DNA from: Sphingomonadales bacterium
GTDB lineage: Bacteria; Pseudomonadota; Alphaproteobacteria; Sphingomonadales; Sphingomonadaceae
DNA: 46,969 nucleotides
Assembly: GCA_013297725.1 (NCBI GenBank)
Contig: JAAFIB010000014.1
Location: forward strand, 1 to 46,969
Reading direction: 5' to 3'
A model generated the notes under the pieces. It had not been told where the DNA came from and searched no databases. It worked only from the letters and a program-made list of their open reading frames with translations. Below are positions 26,689-34,690 of the stretch, in pieces; the first letter of the stretch is position 1; each line of letters starts with the position of its first letter. Both the position numbers and the translations under genes were made by a program.

Positions 26689-27369
26689 ATGGAAATCATC
26701 CTGCTTGAACGTGTTGAAAAGCTTGGCCACATCGGCGATGTGGTCACTGTGAAGGACGGCTATGCCCGTAACTTCCTGCTTCCTAACAAAAAAGCACTTC
26801 GTTCGAACGCTGCTAATCGCAAGGTTTTTGAAGCCAATCGCGCAAAGATCGAGGCGGATAACGCCAACCGCCGTACCGATGCCGAAACCCATGCAACACT
26901 GGTTGAGGGCAAGCAGATCATCCTGATCCGCGCTGCTTCCAACACCGGTCAGCTGTACGGTTCGGTTTCGGTCAACGACATCGCCACCGGCCTGAACGCG
27001 CAAGACGCCAAGGTCACTAAAGCGATGATCATTCTGGAACGTCCGATCAAAACTCTCGGCGTGTTTGACGTTAAAGTCATTCTGCACCCCGAAGTTTCGG
27101 TTACGGTCACAGTCAACGTCGCCCGTTCGGACGATGAAGCTGAATTGCAGAAATCCGGCGTGAACGTGATCGACCAGATGTTCGAAGACGATCAGGCTGA
27201 ACTTGCAAGCCAAGCCATCGAAATGGCCGAAGCCCGCGAAGCTGCTGCTGACGAAGCCGATGAGGCCGATGCCGCACGGATCGAAAAGCTGAAAGCTGAA
27301 CAAGCCGCCGCGAAAGCCGCCGCTGCCGAAAGCGAAGGCCTGTCGGCCGGGGACAGCGACGAAGCTTAA
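26689..27369 (+). CDS. rplI: 50S ribosomal protein L9
   Basis: The 226-residue protein begins with the L9 N-terminal RNA-binding domain (MEIILLERVEKLGHIGDVVT). The conserved GYARNFLLPNKKA and the C-terminal domain (ISVNDIATGLNAQ-like region, VILHPEVSVTVTV) follow. L9 is usually about 150 residues. The extra 75 residues are an alanine/glutamate/aspartate-rich tail (EADEADAARIEKLKAEQAAA), a form common in sphingomonads. It is last in the operon and is followed by a strong terminator. Confidence 0.96.
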   Translation: MEIILLERVEKLGHIGDVVTVKDGYARNFLLPNKKALRSNAANRKVFEANRAKIEADNANRRTDAETHATLVEGKQIILIRAASNTGQLYGSVSVNDIATGLNAQDAKVTKAMIILERPIKTLGVFDVKVILHPEVSVTVTVNVARSDDEAELQKSGVNVIDQMFEDDQAELASQAIEMAEAREAAADEADEADAARIEKLKAEQAAAKAAAAESEGLSAGDSDEA

Positions 27370-27393
27370 TCGCGTTATTGACACTAAAAAAAA

Positions 27394-27426
27394 GCCGCCC
27401 CGTCGAAAGATTGGGGCGGCTTTTTT
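27394..27426 (+). terminator. Intrinsic terminator after rplI, probably bidirectional
   Basis: GCCGCCCC (27394-27401) pairs with GGGGCGGC (27413-27420) around an 11-base loop. TTTTTT follows at 27421-27426, and eight A residues precede the stem. It can serve the convergent DUF3060 gene, which stops at 27464, from the other side. Confidence 0.93.
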
Positions 27427-27463
27427 GTTAGGCTTGCGAAATCAGCTGCAAGCTACAGCTTTA

Positions 27464-27871
27464 TTACTCGTCATCGCTGCTTGCTTCGCCAATATCATTA
27501 ACGGTCAGCTCTTTGCCCTTGGTCCAGTTGACCAAGTTGCCAATGCCATTGGCCGCAACTTTTGGATGCCACATTTTGCCGCCTTTTTTCGCGGCGGGGT
27601 TCAAATCTTTATAACTGACTTGATTGCCCGTTCCATTCACAGCAATACTGCCTGCGCGGTCCAACATGACCATATTACCATCGCCGTTTATAGTCAGCGT
27701 TCTGCAATATCCGCGCACACGAATGTAGCTGCCGGTTGCATTGATGGTTTTTGCAGAACCACTACACGTTTGCGCTTCCATCTGACCAACGCTGTCGCCA
27801 CCGATAGATGGTGATGCAATAAGTATAAATGGCAATGCAGCAATCAACACTGTTTTTGGTAATCTGGTCAT
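27464..27871 (-). CDS. Secreted DUF3060-type protein
   Basis: The 135-residue protein has a signal peptide (MTRLPKTVLIAALPFILIAS). A glycine/asparagine-rich repeat with beta-helix-like periodicity follows (GSYIRVRGYCRTLTINGDGN, GSIAVNGTGNQVSYK). This pattern marks DUF3060 proteins, of unknown function, usually secreted or periplasmic. Two cysteines (in QTCSGS and GYCRTL) may form a disulfide. The ATG at 27871 is preferred; a TTG at 27886 would add five residues. It converges on the ribosomal operon and shares the terminator region. Confidence 0.75.
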   Translation of the reverse strand: MTRLPKTVLIAALPFILIASPSIGGDSVGQMEAQTCSGSAKTINATGSYIRVRGYCRTLTINGDGNMVMLDRAGSIAVNGTGNQVSYKDLNPAAKKGGKMWHPKVAANGIGNLVNWTKGKELTVNDIGEASSDDE

Positions 27872-27998
27872 GAGGGTCGCTTTCAATTAGAAGTTTGAAC
27901 CATCAAATTTCCATAAATTATATGAATAGCTTGTGAACTCACTTGTAGCTTTTGGTACAGGTCTTGATCGTTGATTTTGCGCTGTCGCCCCGCCGCCT

Positions 27999-28490
27999 CT
28001 AGACCATCTTTTCCAGCAAGATCCACGCCCAGACCAAGATCGTCAGCGCGCCGCCCGCTATGCTGGCGCGGATTGATAGCCGCAGGAAACGGTCTTGCAC
28101 ATCGATGGAATGGACGAACGCGGCGAACAGTGCTTGGCGTTGGCGGCTGTTGTCTTCGGGGCCGCTGCCGTCGAATTCTTCACCCACCAAAATCGCGCGC
28201 AGGCAATAAAAGCTTGAGACGATGAACGGCAAGATGCCGATGATGCTTGCAATGGTCAGCAATGGCTGTGTCGGTGCATCAAGGCTGAGCGGTGCGCCGG
28301 GGCTAGCGGAGATGGGGTGCGTGCCGATGGTGATCAGCAATGCGTTGAACGCCAGCAAGCCGCCGAGACGGATCGACAGATCCAGATCGCGGTTTTCGAG
28401 GAATTCCAGATCGGCAATGAATGCAGGGTCCGCGCCGTCACCGCGCATGGATTGGAATGTGCGAAAACGGTTGCGGAATGATTGTTTCAT
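27999..28490 (-). CDS. Small membrane protein of unknown function, about four membrane helices
   Basis: The 163-residue protein begins MKQSFRNRFRTFQSMRGDGA. A soluble N-terminus contains DLEFLENRDLDLSIRLGG. Hydrophobic segments follow near 55-70 (GLLAFNALLITIG), 90-115 (IASIIGILPFIVSSFYCLRA) and 138-160 (ASIAGGALTILVWAWILL). An acidic loop (GEEFDGSGPEDNSRQRQA) lies between. I do not recognise it firmly. The layout resembles PycTM-like proteins (DUF5706), but there is no cyclase beside it. The ATG at 28490 is preferred; the open frame further upstream reads into the palindromic repeat. No clear ribosome site. Confidence 0.6.
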   Translation of the reverse strand: MKQSFRNRFRTFQSMRGDGADPAFIADLEFLENRDLDLSIRLGGLLAFNALLITIGTHPISASPGAPLSLDAPTQPLLTIASIIGILPFIVSSFYCLRAILVGEEFDGSGPEDNSRQRQALFAAFVHSIDVQDRFLRLSIRASIAGGALTILVWAWILLEKMV

Positions 28491-28516
28491 GGTGGTTGGT
28501 CCCCGACGACTATCTA

Positions 28517-28613
28517 ACACCGTTAGTGCTGAGCCTGTCGAAGCACGTCCCAATGTTTAAACTGCCGTTCATGACTGCTGGACGTGCTTCGACAGGCTCA
28601 GCACTAACGGTGT
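28517..28613. repeat. Inverted repeat with 34-bp perfect arms
   Basis: Left arm 28517-28550 and right arm 28580-28613 are exact reverse complements. They contain the GTGCTGAGCCTGTCGAAGCA string that I associate with dispersed palindromes of sphingomonad genomes. The 29-bp centre (CAATGTTTAAACTGCC at its start) is AT-richer. It lies between folE and the small membrane protein gene, both on the minus strand, and could act as a terminator-like hairpin for folE. Confidence 0.9.
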
Positions 28614-28650
28614 ATTATCTGATAGTTTTCTAGGCGACGAAACTCGAGGG

Positions 28651-29286
28651 TCAATACCCCATCAAACTCATGACTTCCTTACGGCTTGACTGGTCATCCA
28701 AAAAGCAACCGATCAGCTTAGACGTCACCATGCCGACGCCGTGGATTTTTACCCCGCGCCCGGTCATGCAACCATGCTGTGCATCAATCACAACCGCTAC
28801 GCCCGCTGGTTTCAGATGTTCCCAAATGCAATTGGCAACTTCTGCAGTCAGCCGTTCTTGCACCTGCAACCGGTTGGCAAAGCCGTTGAGCACGCGGACC
28901 AGTTTTGAAATACCGACAACGCGATCGGTCGGCATATAGGCGATGGACGCTTTGCCAACGATGGGGGCCATATGGTGTTCGCAGTGTGACTGGAACGGGA
29001 TGTCTTTTAACAACACCAGTTCATGATAGCCGCCAACCTCCGCAAAGGTGCGCGACAGATGGATCGACGGATCCTCTGCATAGCCAATGCAGTATTCGCG
29101 CCAAGCGCGACCAACGCGGCGCGGTGTATCCAGCAAGCCTTCGCGCTCCGGATCATCACCGGTCCAGCGGATCAATGTTTTGATGGCATCGAGAACAGAA
29201 TCCGGAACGACAACTTTGCCATTCTCGTCAATTTCGTCATTGTAATGAACGTGTGCGATGGGGAATACCTTTTCGAGCCTATTCAT
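28651..29286 (-). CDS. folE: GTP cyclohydrolase I
   Basis: The 211-residue protein is full length. Zinc ligands are C102, H105 and C173 (SHCEHHMAPIVG and QHGCMTGRG). The substrate-binding GLLDTPRRVGRAW and SKLVRVLNGFANRLQVQERL segments are present. It converts GTP to dihydroneopterin triphosphate, the first step to tetrahydrofolate. The ATG at 29286 has a GGAGGCCTC-like ribosome site just upstream (29288-29296 region). It is followed by the palindromic repeat at 28517-28613. Confidence 0.95.
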   Translation of the reverse strand: MNRLEKVFPIAHVHYNDEIDENGKVVVPDSVLDAIKTLIRWTGDDPEREGLLDTPRRVGRAWREYCIGYAEDPSIHLSRTFAEVGGYHELVLLKDIPFQSHCEHHMAPIVGKASIAYMPTDRVVGISKLVRVLNGFANRLQVQERLTAEVANCIWEHLKPAGVAVVIDAQHGCMTGRGVKIHGVGMVTSKLIGCFLDDQSSRKEVMSLMGY

Positions 29287-29373
29287 AGAGGCCTCCTGCG
29301 AAATATAGATTTCGCTGAAATTACTCTGTTCTACCTATTCTATCCTATACAGACGTTAGCCTTTATAGCCTTA

Positions 29374-30027
29374 TTACCCAATAGCTTGGCCGGTCTTTGC
29401 CCAATCGGCAAGGAAGCCTTCGATGCCTTTGTCCGTCAATATGTGTTTAAACAGCCCTTTGATAACAGAGGGCGGCGCGGTCATCACGTCGGCACCAATC
29501 TTTGCGGCTTCAAGCACATGGATGCCGTGGCGGACGCTGGCGACCAGTATCTCGGTGTCAAACGCGTAATTGTCATAGATCAGGCGGATGTCGCTGATCA
29601 GTTGCATCCCGTCCAAGCCATTGTCATCGTGTCGCCCGACGAATGGCGAGATAAAGCTTGCCCCGGCCTTTGCCGCGAGCAGCGCCTGATTGGCGGAGAA
29701 ACACAGAGTCACATTGACCATCGTGCCGTCGCTGGTCAGTGCCTTACAGGTTTTCAGGCCATCAATCGTCAGCGGCACTTTGATGCAGACATTGTCCGCG
29801 ATCTTGCGCAGGATTTCTGCCTCTTTCATCATCGTCGCATGGTCAAGCGCGACAACCTCTGCAGAAACAGGGCCGTCGGTCAGGGCGCAAATCTCGCGCG
29901 TAACCTCGATAAAGTCGCGCCCCGATTTGGCGATCAGCGACGGGTTCGTTGTAACCCCGTCAAGCAAGCCCGTTGCGGCCAGTTCTTTAATGTCGGCGAT
30001 TTCGGCGGTGTCGGCAAAAAATTTCAT
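29374..30027 (-). CDS. Transaldolase/fructose-6-phosphate aldolase family (FSA type)
   Basis: The 217-residue protein has the short transaldolase form: [20 protein letters not shown], then [13 protein letters not shown]. The Schiff-base lysine is K83 in CIKVPLT. The later [20 protein letters not shown] and SPFVGRHDD segments complete the barrel. It moves three-carbon units in the pentose phosphate network or cleaves fructose 6-phosphate; the sequence alone does not decide which. It is divergent from the SDR gene with about 96 bp between them, which should hold both promoters. Confidence 0.9.
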   Translation of the reverse strand: MKFFADTAEIADIKELAATGLLDGVTTNPSLIAKSGRDFIEVTREICALTDGPVSAEVVALDHATMMKEAEILRKIADNVCIKVPLTIDGLKTCKALTSDGTMVNVTLCFSANQALLAAKAGASFISPFVGRHDDNGLDGMQLISDIRLIYDNYAFDTEILVASVRHGIHVLEAAKIGADVMTAPPSVIKGLFKHILTDKGIEGFLADWAKTGQAIG

Positions 30028-30123
30028 GATCTAGGCTTTCAATATCAACGGGGAATCACTGCATTGCGTATTGGCAAATCCGGTGGCTAATAGACAGAAT
30101 ATAATCATCACACACAGAGGAAT

Positions 30124-30927
30124 ATGAATATGGCGGAGACATTCCAACCCGATCTATTGGCCGGGAAAGTCGCCTTTGTTGCCGGTGCTTCGTCAGGGAT
30201 CAATCTGCGCATCGCACAACGTTATGCTGCGGCCGGGGCGAAAGTGATGGTCATCAGCCGCAGCGAAGAGAAAATTGCGGCGGCGGCAGCATCGATTGGC
30301 GGCGATGCCATCAGTATGGCATGCGATGTTCGCGACTATGCCAAAGTCGCAGAAGCGTTTGCGCGCTGCCGCGATGCATTTGGCGAGATTGACATTGTGC
30401 TATCGGGCGCTGCGGGCAACTTTTTGGCCCCAGCATTGGGGATGAGCGCGAATGCGTTTAAGACTGTCATCGACATCGACCTGCTCGGCACGTTCAATGT
30501 TCTGCACGCAAGCTATCAACATCTGCGCAAACCCGGCGCGTCTTTGGTTTCAATCACAGCCGGGCAAGCGGTCCGCCCGATGATGTATCAAATCCATGCG
30601 TGTGCCGCCAAAGCAGGCGTCAATCAGGTGACGAAATGCCTGGCGATGGAATGGGGTCCAGCGGGCGTGCGCGTCAACGCCGTCTCCCCCGGTCCGATTG
30701 GCGATACCGAAGGGATGGCGCGGTTAGCCCCCAATGAGGACTATGTTAAATCTAGCAAGAGCCGCATTCCCCTGCGCGATTGGGGAACAAAGGACGACAT
30801 CGCCGATGCGTGCCTGTGGCTGGCAAGCGACGCGTCGCGTTATGTGACTGGCGCGATCATCAACGTTGATGGCGGTTCGGAACTGGGCGATGCCGGGGGC
30901 GATGCGCTGACGGTGGCTCCACGATGA
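30124..30927 (+). CDS. SDR-family oxidoreductase, resembling 2,4-dienoyl-CoA reductases
   Basis: The 267-residue protein has the cofactor motif GASSGIN (21-27), the AAGNFLAPA segment (96-104) and S143. In place of the classical YxxxK pair it has ACAAK, with K163 present and Ala159 at the tyrosine position. Loss of that tyrosine with the NFLAP segment is typical of the 2,4-dienoyl-CoA reductase branch, which reduces unsaturated fatty acyl-CoA intermediates. The 3' end overlaps the next gene by ATGA. An alternative start at codon 3 (MAETFQ) is possible. Confidence 0.85.
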   Translation: MNMAETFQPDLLAGKVAFVAGASSGINLRIAQRYAAAGAKVMVISRSEEKIAAAAASIGGDAISMACDVRDYAKVAEAFARCRDAFGEIDIVLSGAAGNFLAPALGMSANAFKTVIDIDLLGTFNVLHASYQHLRKPGASLVSITAGQAVRPMMYQIHACAAKAGVNQVTKCLAMEWGPAGVRVNAVSPGPIGDTEGMARLAPNEDYVKSSKSRIPLRDWGTKDDIADACLWLASDASRYVTGAIINVDGGSELGDAGGDALTVAPR

Positions 30928-31595
30928 AATCCGTCTGGATCGGGCTGCTTGCGTTCCTCGCGATGGCAACCCCTGCAAAGGCCGATGACACGGCACAATA
31001 TTGGTGGACACTGACCGGCGACGTAAAGCTGGACGATAACGACAGCCTGAATGCCAGCGTCATTATCCGCAGCAAGCCCGACACGCTGGAACCGGGTCAG
31101 CGGTTCTTGCGTGTAGGTTTCAACCATAGACTGAAAAACGGTCTGAACCTAAATGCGGGCTATGCGCATGTTACGACATTGGTCGACGGAGCCGCAAACC
31201 CTGTCCAGCACCGGCTGTCGCAGGGCATCGGCATGCAGGTTGGGAAATTGGTGGGCGGCGCGGTCGACATTCGCCTGCAAGCCGAAGAGATTATTATCCC
31301 CGGACGGCGCGAGGTCGGGCTGCGCGGGCGGGGCCGGGTGCGTCTTATCAAACCGCTAAACGCCGATGGCAGCATTGATGTGCAGTTCAGCGATGAGCTT
31401 ATCTGGTCGATCAACAGTACAGATTGGGGACAAAAATCCGGCTGGACGGCAAACCGGGCGGGACTTGCCCTGCACTTCAAACTAAACAACAGGATCGGGC
31501 TAGCGCCAGGCTACACATGGCAATTGATCAATCGGCCAACAGGGCCAAATCGCAATGACCATGTCCTTGGCCTAACCGCCGATGTCCATTTTTAG
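30924..31595 (+). CDS. DUF2490-type outer-membrane barrel protein
   Basis: The 223-residue protein has a signal peptide (MKSVWIGLLAFLAMATPAKA). Beta-rich segments follow (YWWTLTGDVKLDDNDSLNAS, RFLRVGFNHRLKNGLNLNAG, RIGLAPGYTWQLI), with a final phenylalanine (ADVHF). These fit DUF2490, a family of small outer-membrane barrels of unknown function. It overlaps the SDR gene by 4 bp and is presumably co-transcribed. A functional link between the two is not evident. Confidence 0.75.
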   Translation: MKSVWIGLLAFLAMATPAKADDTAQYWWTLTGDVKLDDNDSLNASVIIRSKPDTLEPGQRFLRVGFNHRLKNGLNLNAGYAHVTTLVDGAANPVQHRLSQGIGMQVGKLVGGAVDIRLQAEEIIIPGRREVGLRGRGRVRLIKPLNADGSIDVQFSDELIWSINSTDWGQKSGWTANRAGLALHFKLNNRIGLAPGYTWQLINRPTGPNRNDHVLGLTADVHF

Positions 31596-31614
31596 ATCAG
31601 CGACGACCCGCCCA

Positions 31615-32301
31615 TCAAAATGATTTTGCAACGCCAAACACCCCAATCAGTAAGGGATCATTGGTCGCTTGCGGGTTCGCGCGGATGTTGCTTTCCTCAA
31701 GCCCAATCGCGGCCCAGATGGCGTCGTCCGCTTTGCGGGTGATATCTGCCCCAAGCGCGGCCATGTCGAAACCTGATACGGATTGTACAGCTTTATTAAT
31801 CACCTGATCATCGAACAGGCGCAGGCCGTCGGAAATCCCCGGCAGCATCGAATCGAGCAATGCCACACCCATTTTGCCGCGCAGAAACTGCGTTGCCGCT
31901 TGCGGCCCACCGCGCACGATTTCGGCTGCGGCCTCGATACTGACATTGCGGACAGCATCCGCCACGATTGGTGCGGCACGTTCAGCACCCTTTTCCGCTG
32001 CTCGGTTTAGCTGGCGCTGTAACTTGTCACGAAACGATCGGCTTTGCAGCACCAACGACACGATATTGCCGCCTGTGCTGCCGCCAAAACGGTCGGGCAG
32101 CGCAATCCGCGCCACAGAGCTATCGTAAAATCCGCCGGGTTGCAGCAGCAAAGCAAAGGCATTTTGCGACGCGAGACCGAGCAGCCGCCGGATCGCCTCG
32201 GTCAGGCTGAAACCCGGCATCGTCTGGCACCCGGGCAAAGCCAGCGTTACGCCAGCAGCCCCGGCTAGCAACATTTGGCGGCGGTCAAAATTCATGGTCA
32301 T
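31615..32301 (-). CDS. DUF4197-type lipoprotein with a twin-arginine-like signal
   Basis: The 228-residue protein starts MTMNFDRRQMLLAGAAGVTL and has a lipobox ending in ALPGC (Cys25). The double arginine before the hydrophobic core suggests export by the Tat system. The mature part carries the DUF4197 features (AIRRLLGLASQNAFALL, FGGSTGGNIVSLVLQS, VINKAVQSVSG). Function is unknown. The ATG at 32301 is chosen for the GAGGAG ribosome site 7 bp upstream; a longer frame to 32331 lacks one. It is divergent from priA. Confidence 0.8.
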   Translation of the reverse strand: MTMNFDRRQMLLAGAAGVTLALPGCQTMPGFSLTEAIRRLLGLASQNAFALLLQPGGFYDSSVARIALPDRFGGSTGGNIVSLVLQSRSFRDKLQRQLNRAAEKGAERAAPIVADAVRNVSIEAAAEIVRGGPQAATQFLRGKMGVALLDSMLPGISDGLRLFDDQVINKAVQSVSGFDMAALGADITRKADDAIWAAIGLEESNIRANPQATNDPLLIGVFGVAKSF

Positions 32302-32357
32302 AATCGCTCTCCTCACGCGTCTTTGCAGCATGATATCAGAGAATTAATGGCCGCGCC

Positions 32358-34601
32358 ATGAACGATGCAGATTGGGTGCGTGACGTTGGCTTGCCCGCTG
32401 CCTATATCCCCATGATGAATCGCCCCCGTCCATCTGGCAACCGCGTGCGTGTGGTGCTGTTAACGCAAGTTATCGGCCCGCTGGACTATCGCTTGCCTGC
32501 CGGAATGGCCGCAGAGCCGGGCTCGATTGTTATCGTGCCGTTGGGCCCGCGCAAGCTGATGGGTGTGGTCTGGGATGACGGCGCGTTCGGCGACGAGGCA
32601 ATTGAGGAGCACCGGCTGCGCAATGTGCTGGAGCTTGTCGACATCCCGCCAATCGCAGCGGGATTGCGGCGGCTGGTTGATTGGGTGGCGGATTATTATC
32701 TCGCCAGCCATGCATCGGTTTTGCGCATGGTGATCTCGCCCTCTGCGGCGATGACGGCGGCGGGGACTATTACAGAATACAAACCATCGGGGTTTGAACC
32801 CGCGCGGATGACGCCGCAGCGTGCAGTCGCGCTTGATGCGCTGGTCGATACACAAGGGTTGGTGCGCGAATTGGCCGCAGAGGCTGGTGTCAGCGACGCA
32901 ATCATCCGCGGCTTGATCAAAGTCGGTGCACTGGAGCCGGTACAGGTCAGCATAGATGCGCCCTTTGCCAGCCCCGATCCGCAACATCATTTGCCAAAGC
33001 TGAGCGATGCGCAGGAAAGCGCAGCGGCGGCGATGCGTTCAGCCGTCAGCGCCGCCGCATTTGAACCCATAGTGCTGGATGGCGTGACAGGGTCTGGCAA
33101 AACCGAAACCTATTTTGAGGCGGTGGCAGAGGTGCTGAAGTTTGGGCGCCAGGTGCTTGTATTACTTCCCGAAATCTCCCTAACTCAACCGTTCCTGAAA
33201 CGCTTTGCCGCGCGCTTTGGCGTTGAACCTGCGACTTGGCATTCGGGCATGAAGCAATCACAGCGCCGGCGTGTGTGGCGCGGCGTTGCCGAGGGCCGTG
33301 TGCGGGTTGTCGCGGGCGCGCGATCGGCATTGTTCCTGCCCTTTGCCAATCCCGGGCTGATCGTTGTTGATGAAGCGCACGAGGTGAGTTTCAAACAGGA
33401 AGATGGCGTGCGCTATCATGCCCGCGACGTCGCGGTAATGCGCGGTAAGTTTGAAGGCTTTCCTGTTGTGTTGGCATCAGCAACACCTGCGCTGGAAAGC
33501 CGCCATATGGTCAGCATTGGACGCTATAAAGGCCTAGAAATACCATCGCGCTTTGGCACGGCAAAGCTGCCAAAGATTGAGGCGATTGACCTGACAAAGG
33601 ATCAACCCGAACGCCAAAACTGGATCGCGCCGCCATTGCTTGCCGCCATCGAAGAACGGCTGGAGCGGGCCGAACAGAGCCTATTGTTCCTTAACCGGCG
33701 CGGCTATGCGCCGCTGACCCTGTGCCGTCATTGCGGCCACCGGTTCCAATGCCCCAATTGCACGGCGTGGATGGTGGAACACCGCTTGGTACGCCGCCTT
33801 GCTTGCCACCATTGCGGCCATGTGATGCCGCCGCCCGATACCTGTCCCGAATGCAATGCCGAGGATGCTCTGGTCCCATGCGGCCCCGGTGTTGAGCGGA
33901 TCAGCGAAGAGGTAAAGAAGTTCTTCCCCGATGCGCGGACATTTGTGGCGACGTCAGACACATTATGGTCGCCCGATAAAGCCGCCGAATTTGTCGCGAT
34001 GGTAGAGGCAAACGCGATTGACATCATCATCGGCACACAGCTTGTGACCAAAGGCTATCATTTCCCCAACCTGACTTTGGTGGGAGTAATCGATGCTGAT
34101 CTGGGCCTAGAGGGCGGCGATTTGCGTGCGGCGGAACGGACATTCCAACAGATTGCACAGGCAGCAGGGCGTGCTGGACGCGCGGAAAAACCGGGGCATG
34201 TTTTCATTCAGACACGTAACCCCGACCATCCGGTGATCGCGGCATTGGTTGCGGGCGATCGCGACGCATTTTACGACGCCGAAACGGCACAAAGGCAAAG
34301 CGCCGGCGCACCGCCCTTTGGCCGCTATGCCGCGATCATTATCTCATCCGAAGACGAACGCGAAGCGATAGAGGCTGCGCGCGCAGTCGGGGCATCTGCC
34401 CCGAAAGCTGAGGGCATGTATGTCTATGGCCCTGCCCCTGCACCACTATCGATGCTGCGCGGGCGGCATCGGCAGCGGTTGTTGGTGCACGCGCAGCGGT
34501 CGGTCGAATTGCAAAGCATCATGCGCGAATGGCTGGGCGGGCTAAACTTCCCGCGCGGCGTGCGCGTGGGTGTGGATGTTGATCCGTATAGTTTTTTGTA
34601 A
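32358..34601 (+). CDS. priA: Primosomal helicase PriA
   Basis: The 747-residue protein has the PriA N-terminal 3'-OH-binding domain (VRVVLLTQVIGPLDYRLPAG). Walker A GVTGSGKT (242-249) and the DEAH box (D338-H341) are present, as is the zinc region with paired CxxC motifs (from C456: CRHCG, CPNC, CHHCG, CPEC). The helicase motif YHFPNLTLVGVIDADLGLEG and the C-terminal domain follow. It restarts stalled replication forks. The start at 32358 is the longest ATG; an internal ATG (MNRPRPSGNRVRVV, codon 20) fits the family N-terminus equally well. Confidence 0.95.
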   Translation: MNDADWVRDVGLPAAYIPMMNRPRPSGNRVRVVLLTQVIGPLDYRLPAGMAAEPGSIVIVPLGPRKLMGVVWDDGAFGDEAIEEHRLRNVLELVDIPPIAAGLRRLVDWVADYYLASHASVLRMVISPSAAMTAAGTITEYKPSGFEPARMTPQRAVALDALVDTQGLVRELAAEAGVSDAIIRGLIKVGALEPVQVSIDAPFASPDPQHHLPKLSDAQESAAAAMRSAVSAAAFEPIVLDGVTGSGKTETYFEAVAEVLKFGRQVLVLLPEISLTQPFLKRFAARFGVEPATWHSGMKQSQRRRVWRGVAEGRVRVVAGARSALFLPFANPGLIVVDEAHEVSFKQEDGVRYHARDVAVMRGKFEGFPVVLASATPALESRHMVSIGRYKGLEIPSRFGTAKLPKIEAIDLTKDQPERQNWIAPPLLAAIEERLERAEQSLLFLNRRGYAPLTLCRHCGHRFQCPNCTAWMVEHRLVRRLACHHCGHVMPPPDTCPECNAEDALVPCGPGVERISEEVKKFFPDARTFVATSDTLWSPDKAAEFVAMVEANAIDIIIGTQLVTKGYHFPNLTLVGVIDADLGLEGGDLRAAERTFQQIAQAAGRAGRAEKPGHVFIQTRNPDHPVIAALVAGDRDAFYDAETAQRQSAGAPPFGRYAAIIISSEDEREAIEAARAVGASAPKAEGMYVYGPAPAPLSMLRGRHRQRLLVHAQRSVELQSIMREWLGGLNFPRGVRVGVDVDPYSFL

Positions 34602-34690
34602 GCTAAGCGCATTTGCAAAACGCATACAGCTTTCAGTCAGCGCATTTATGCTCTATCTTTAACTGTCTTATCGGAATAATACAGCAAGTC

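Noticed and set aside
26056-27384. A 442-codon minus-strand open frame across rpsF, rpsR and rplI.
   Set aside because: It lies wholly opposite three certain ribosomal protein genes and its product shows only composition-driven runs; long antisense frames arise from the codon bias of the real genes.
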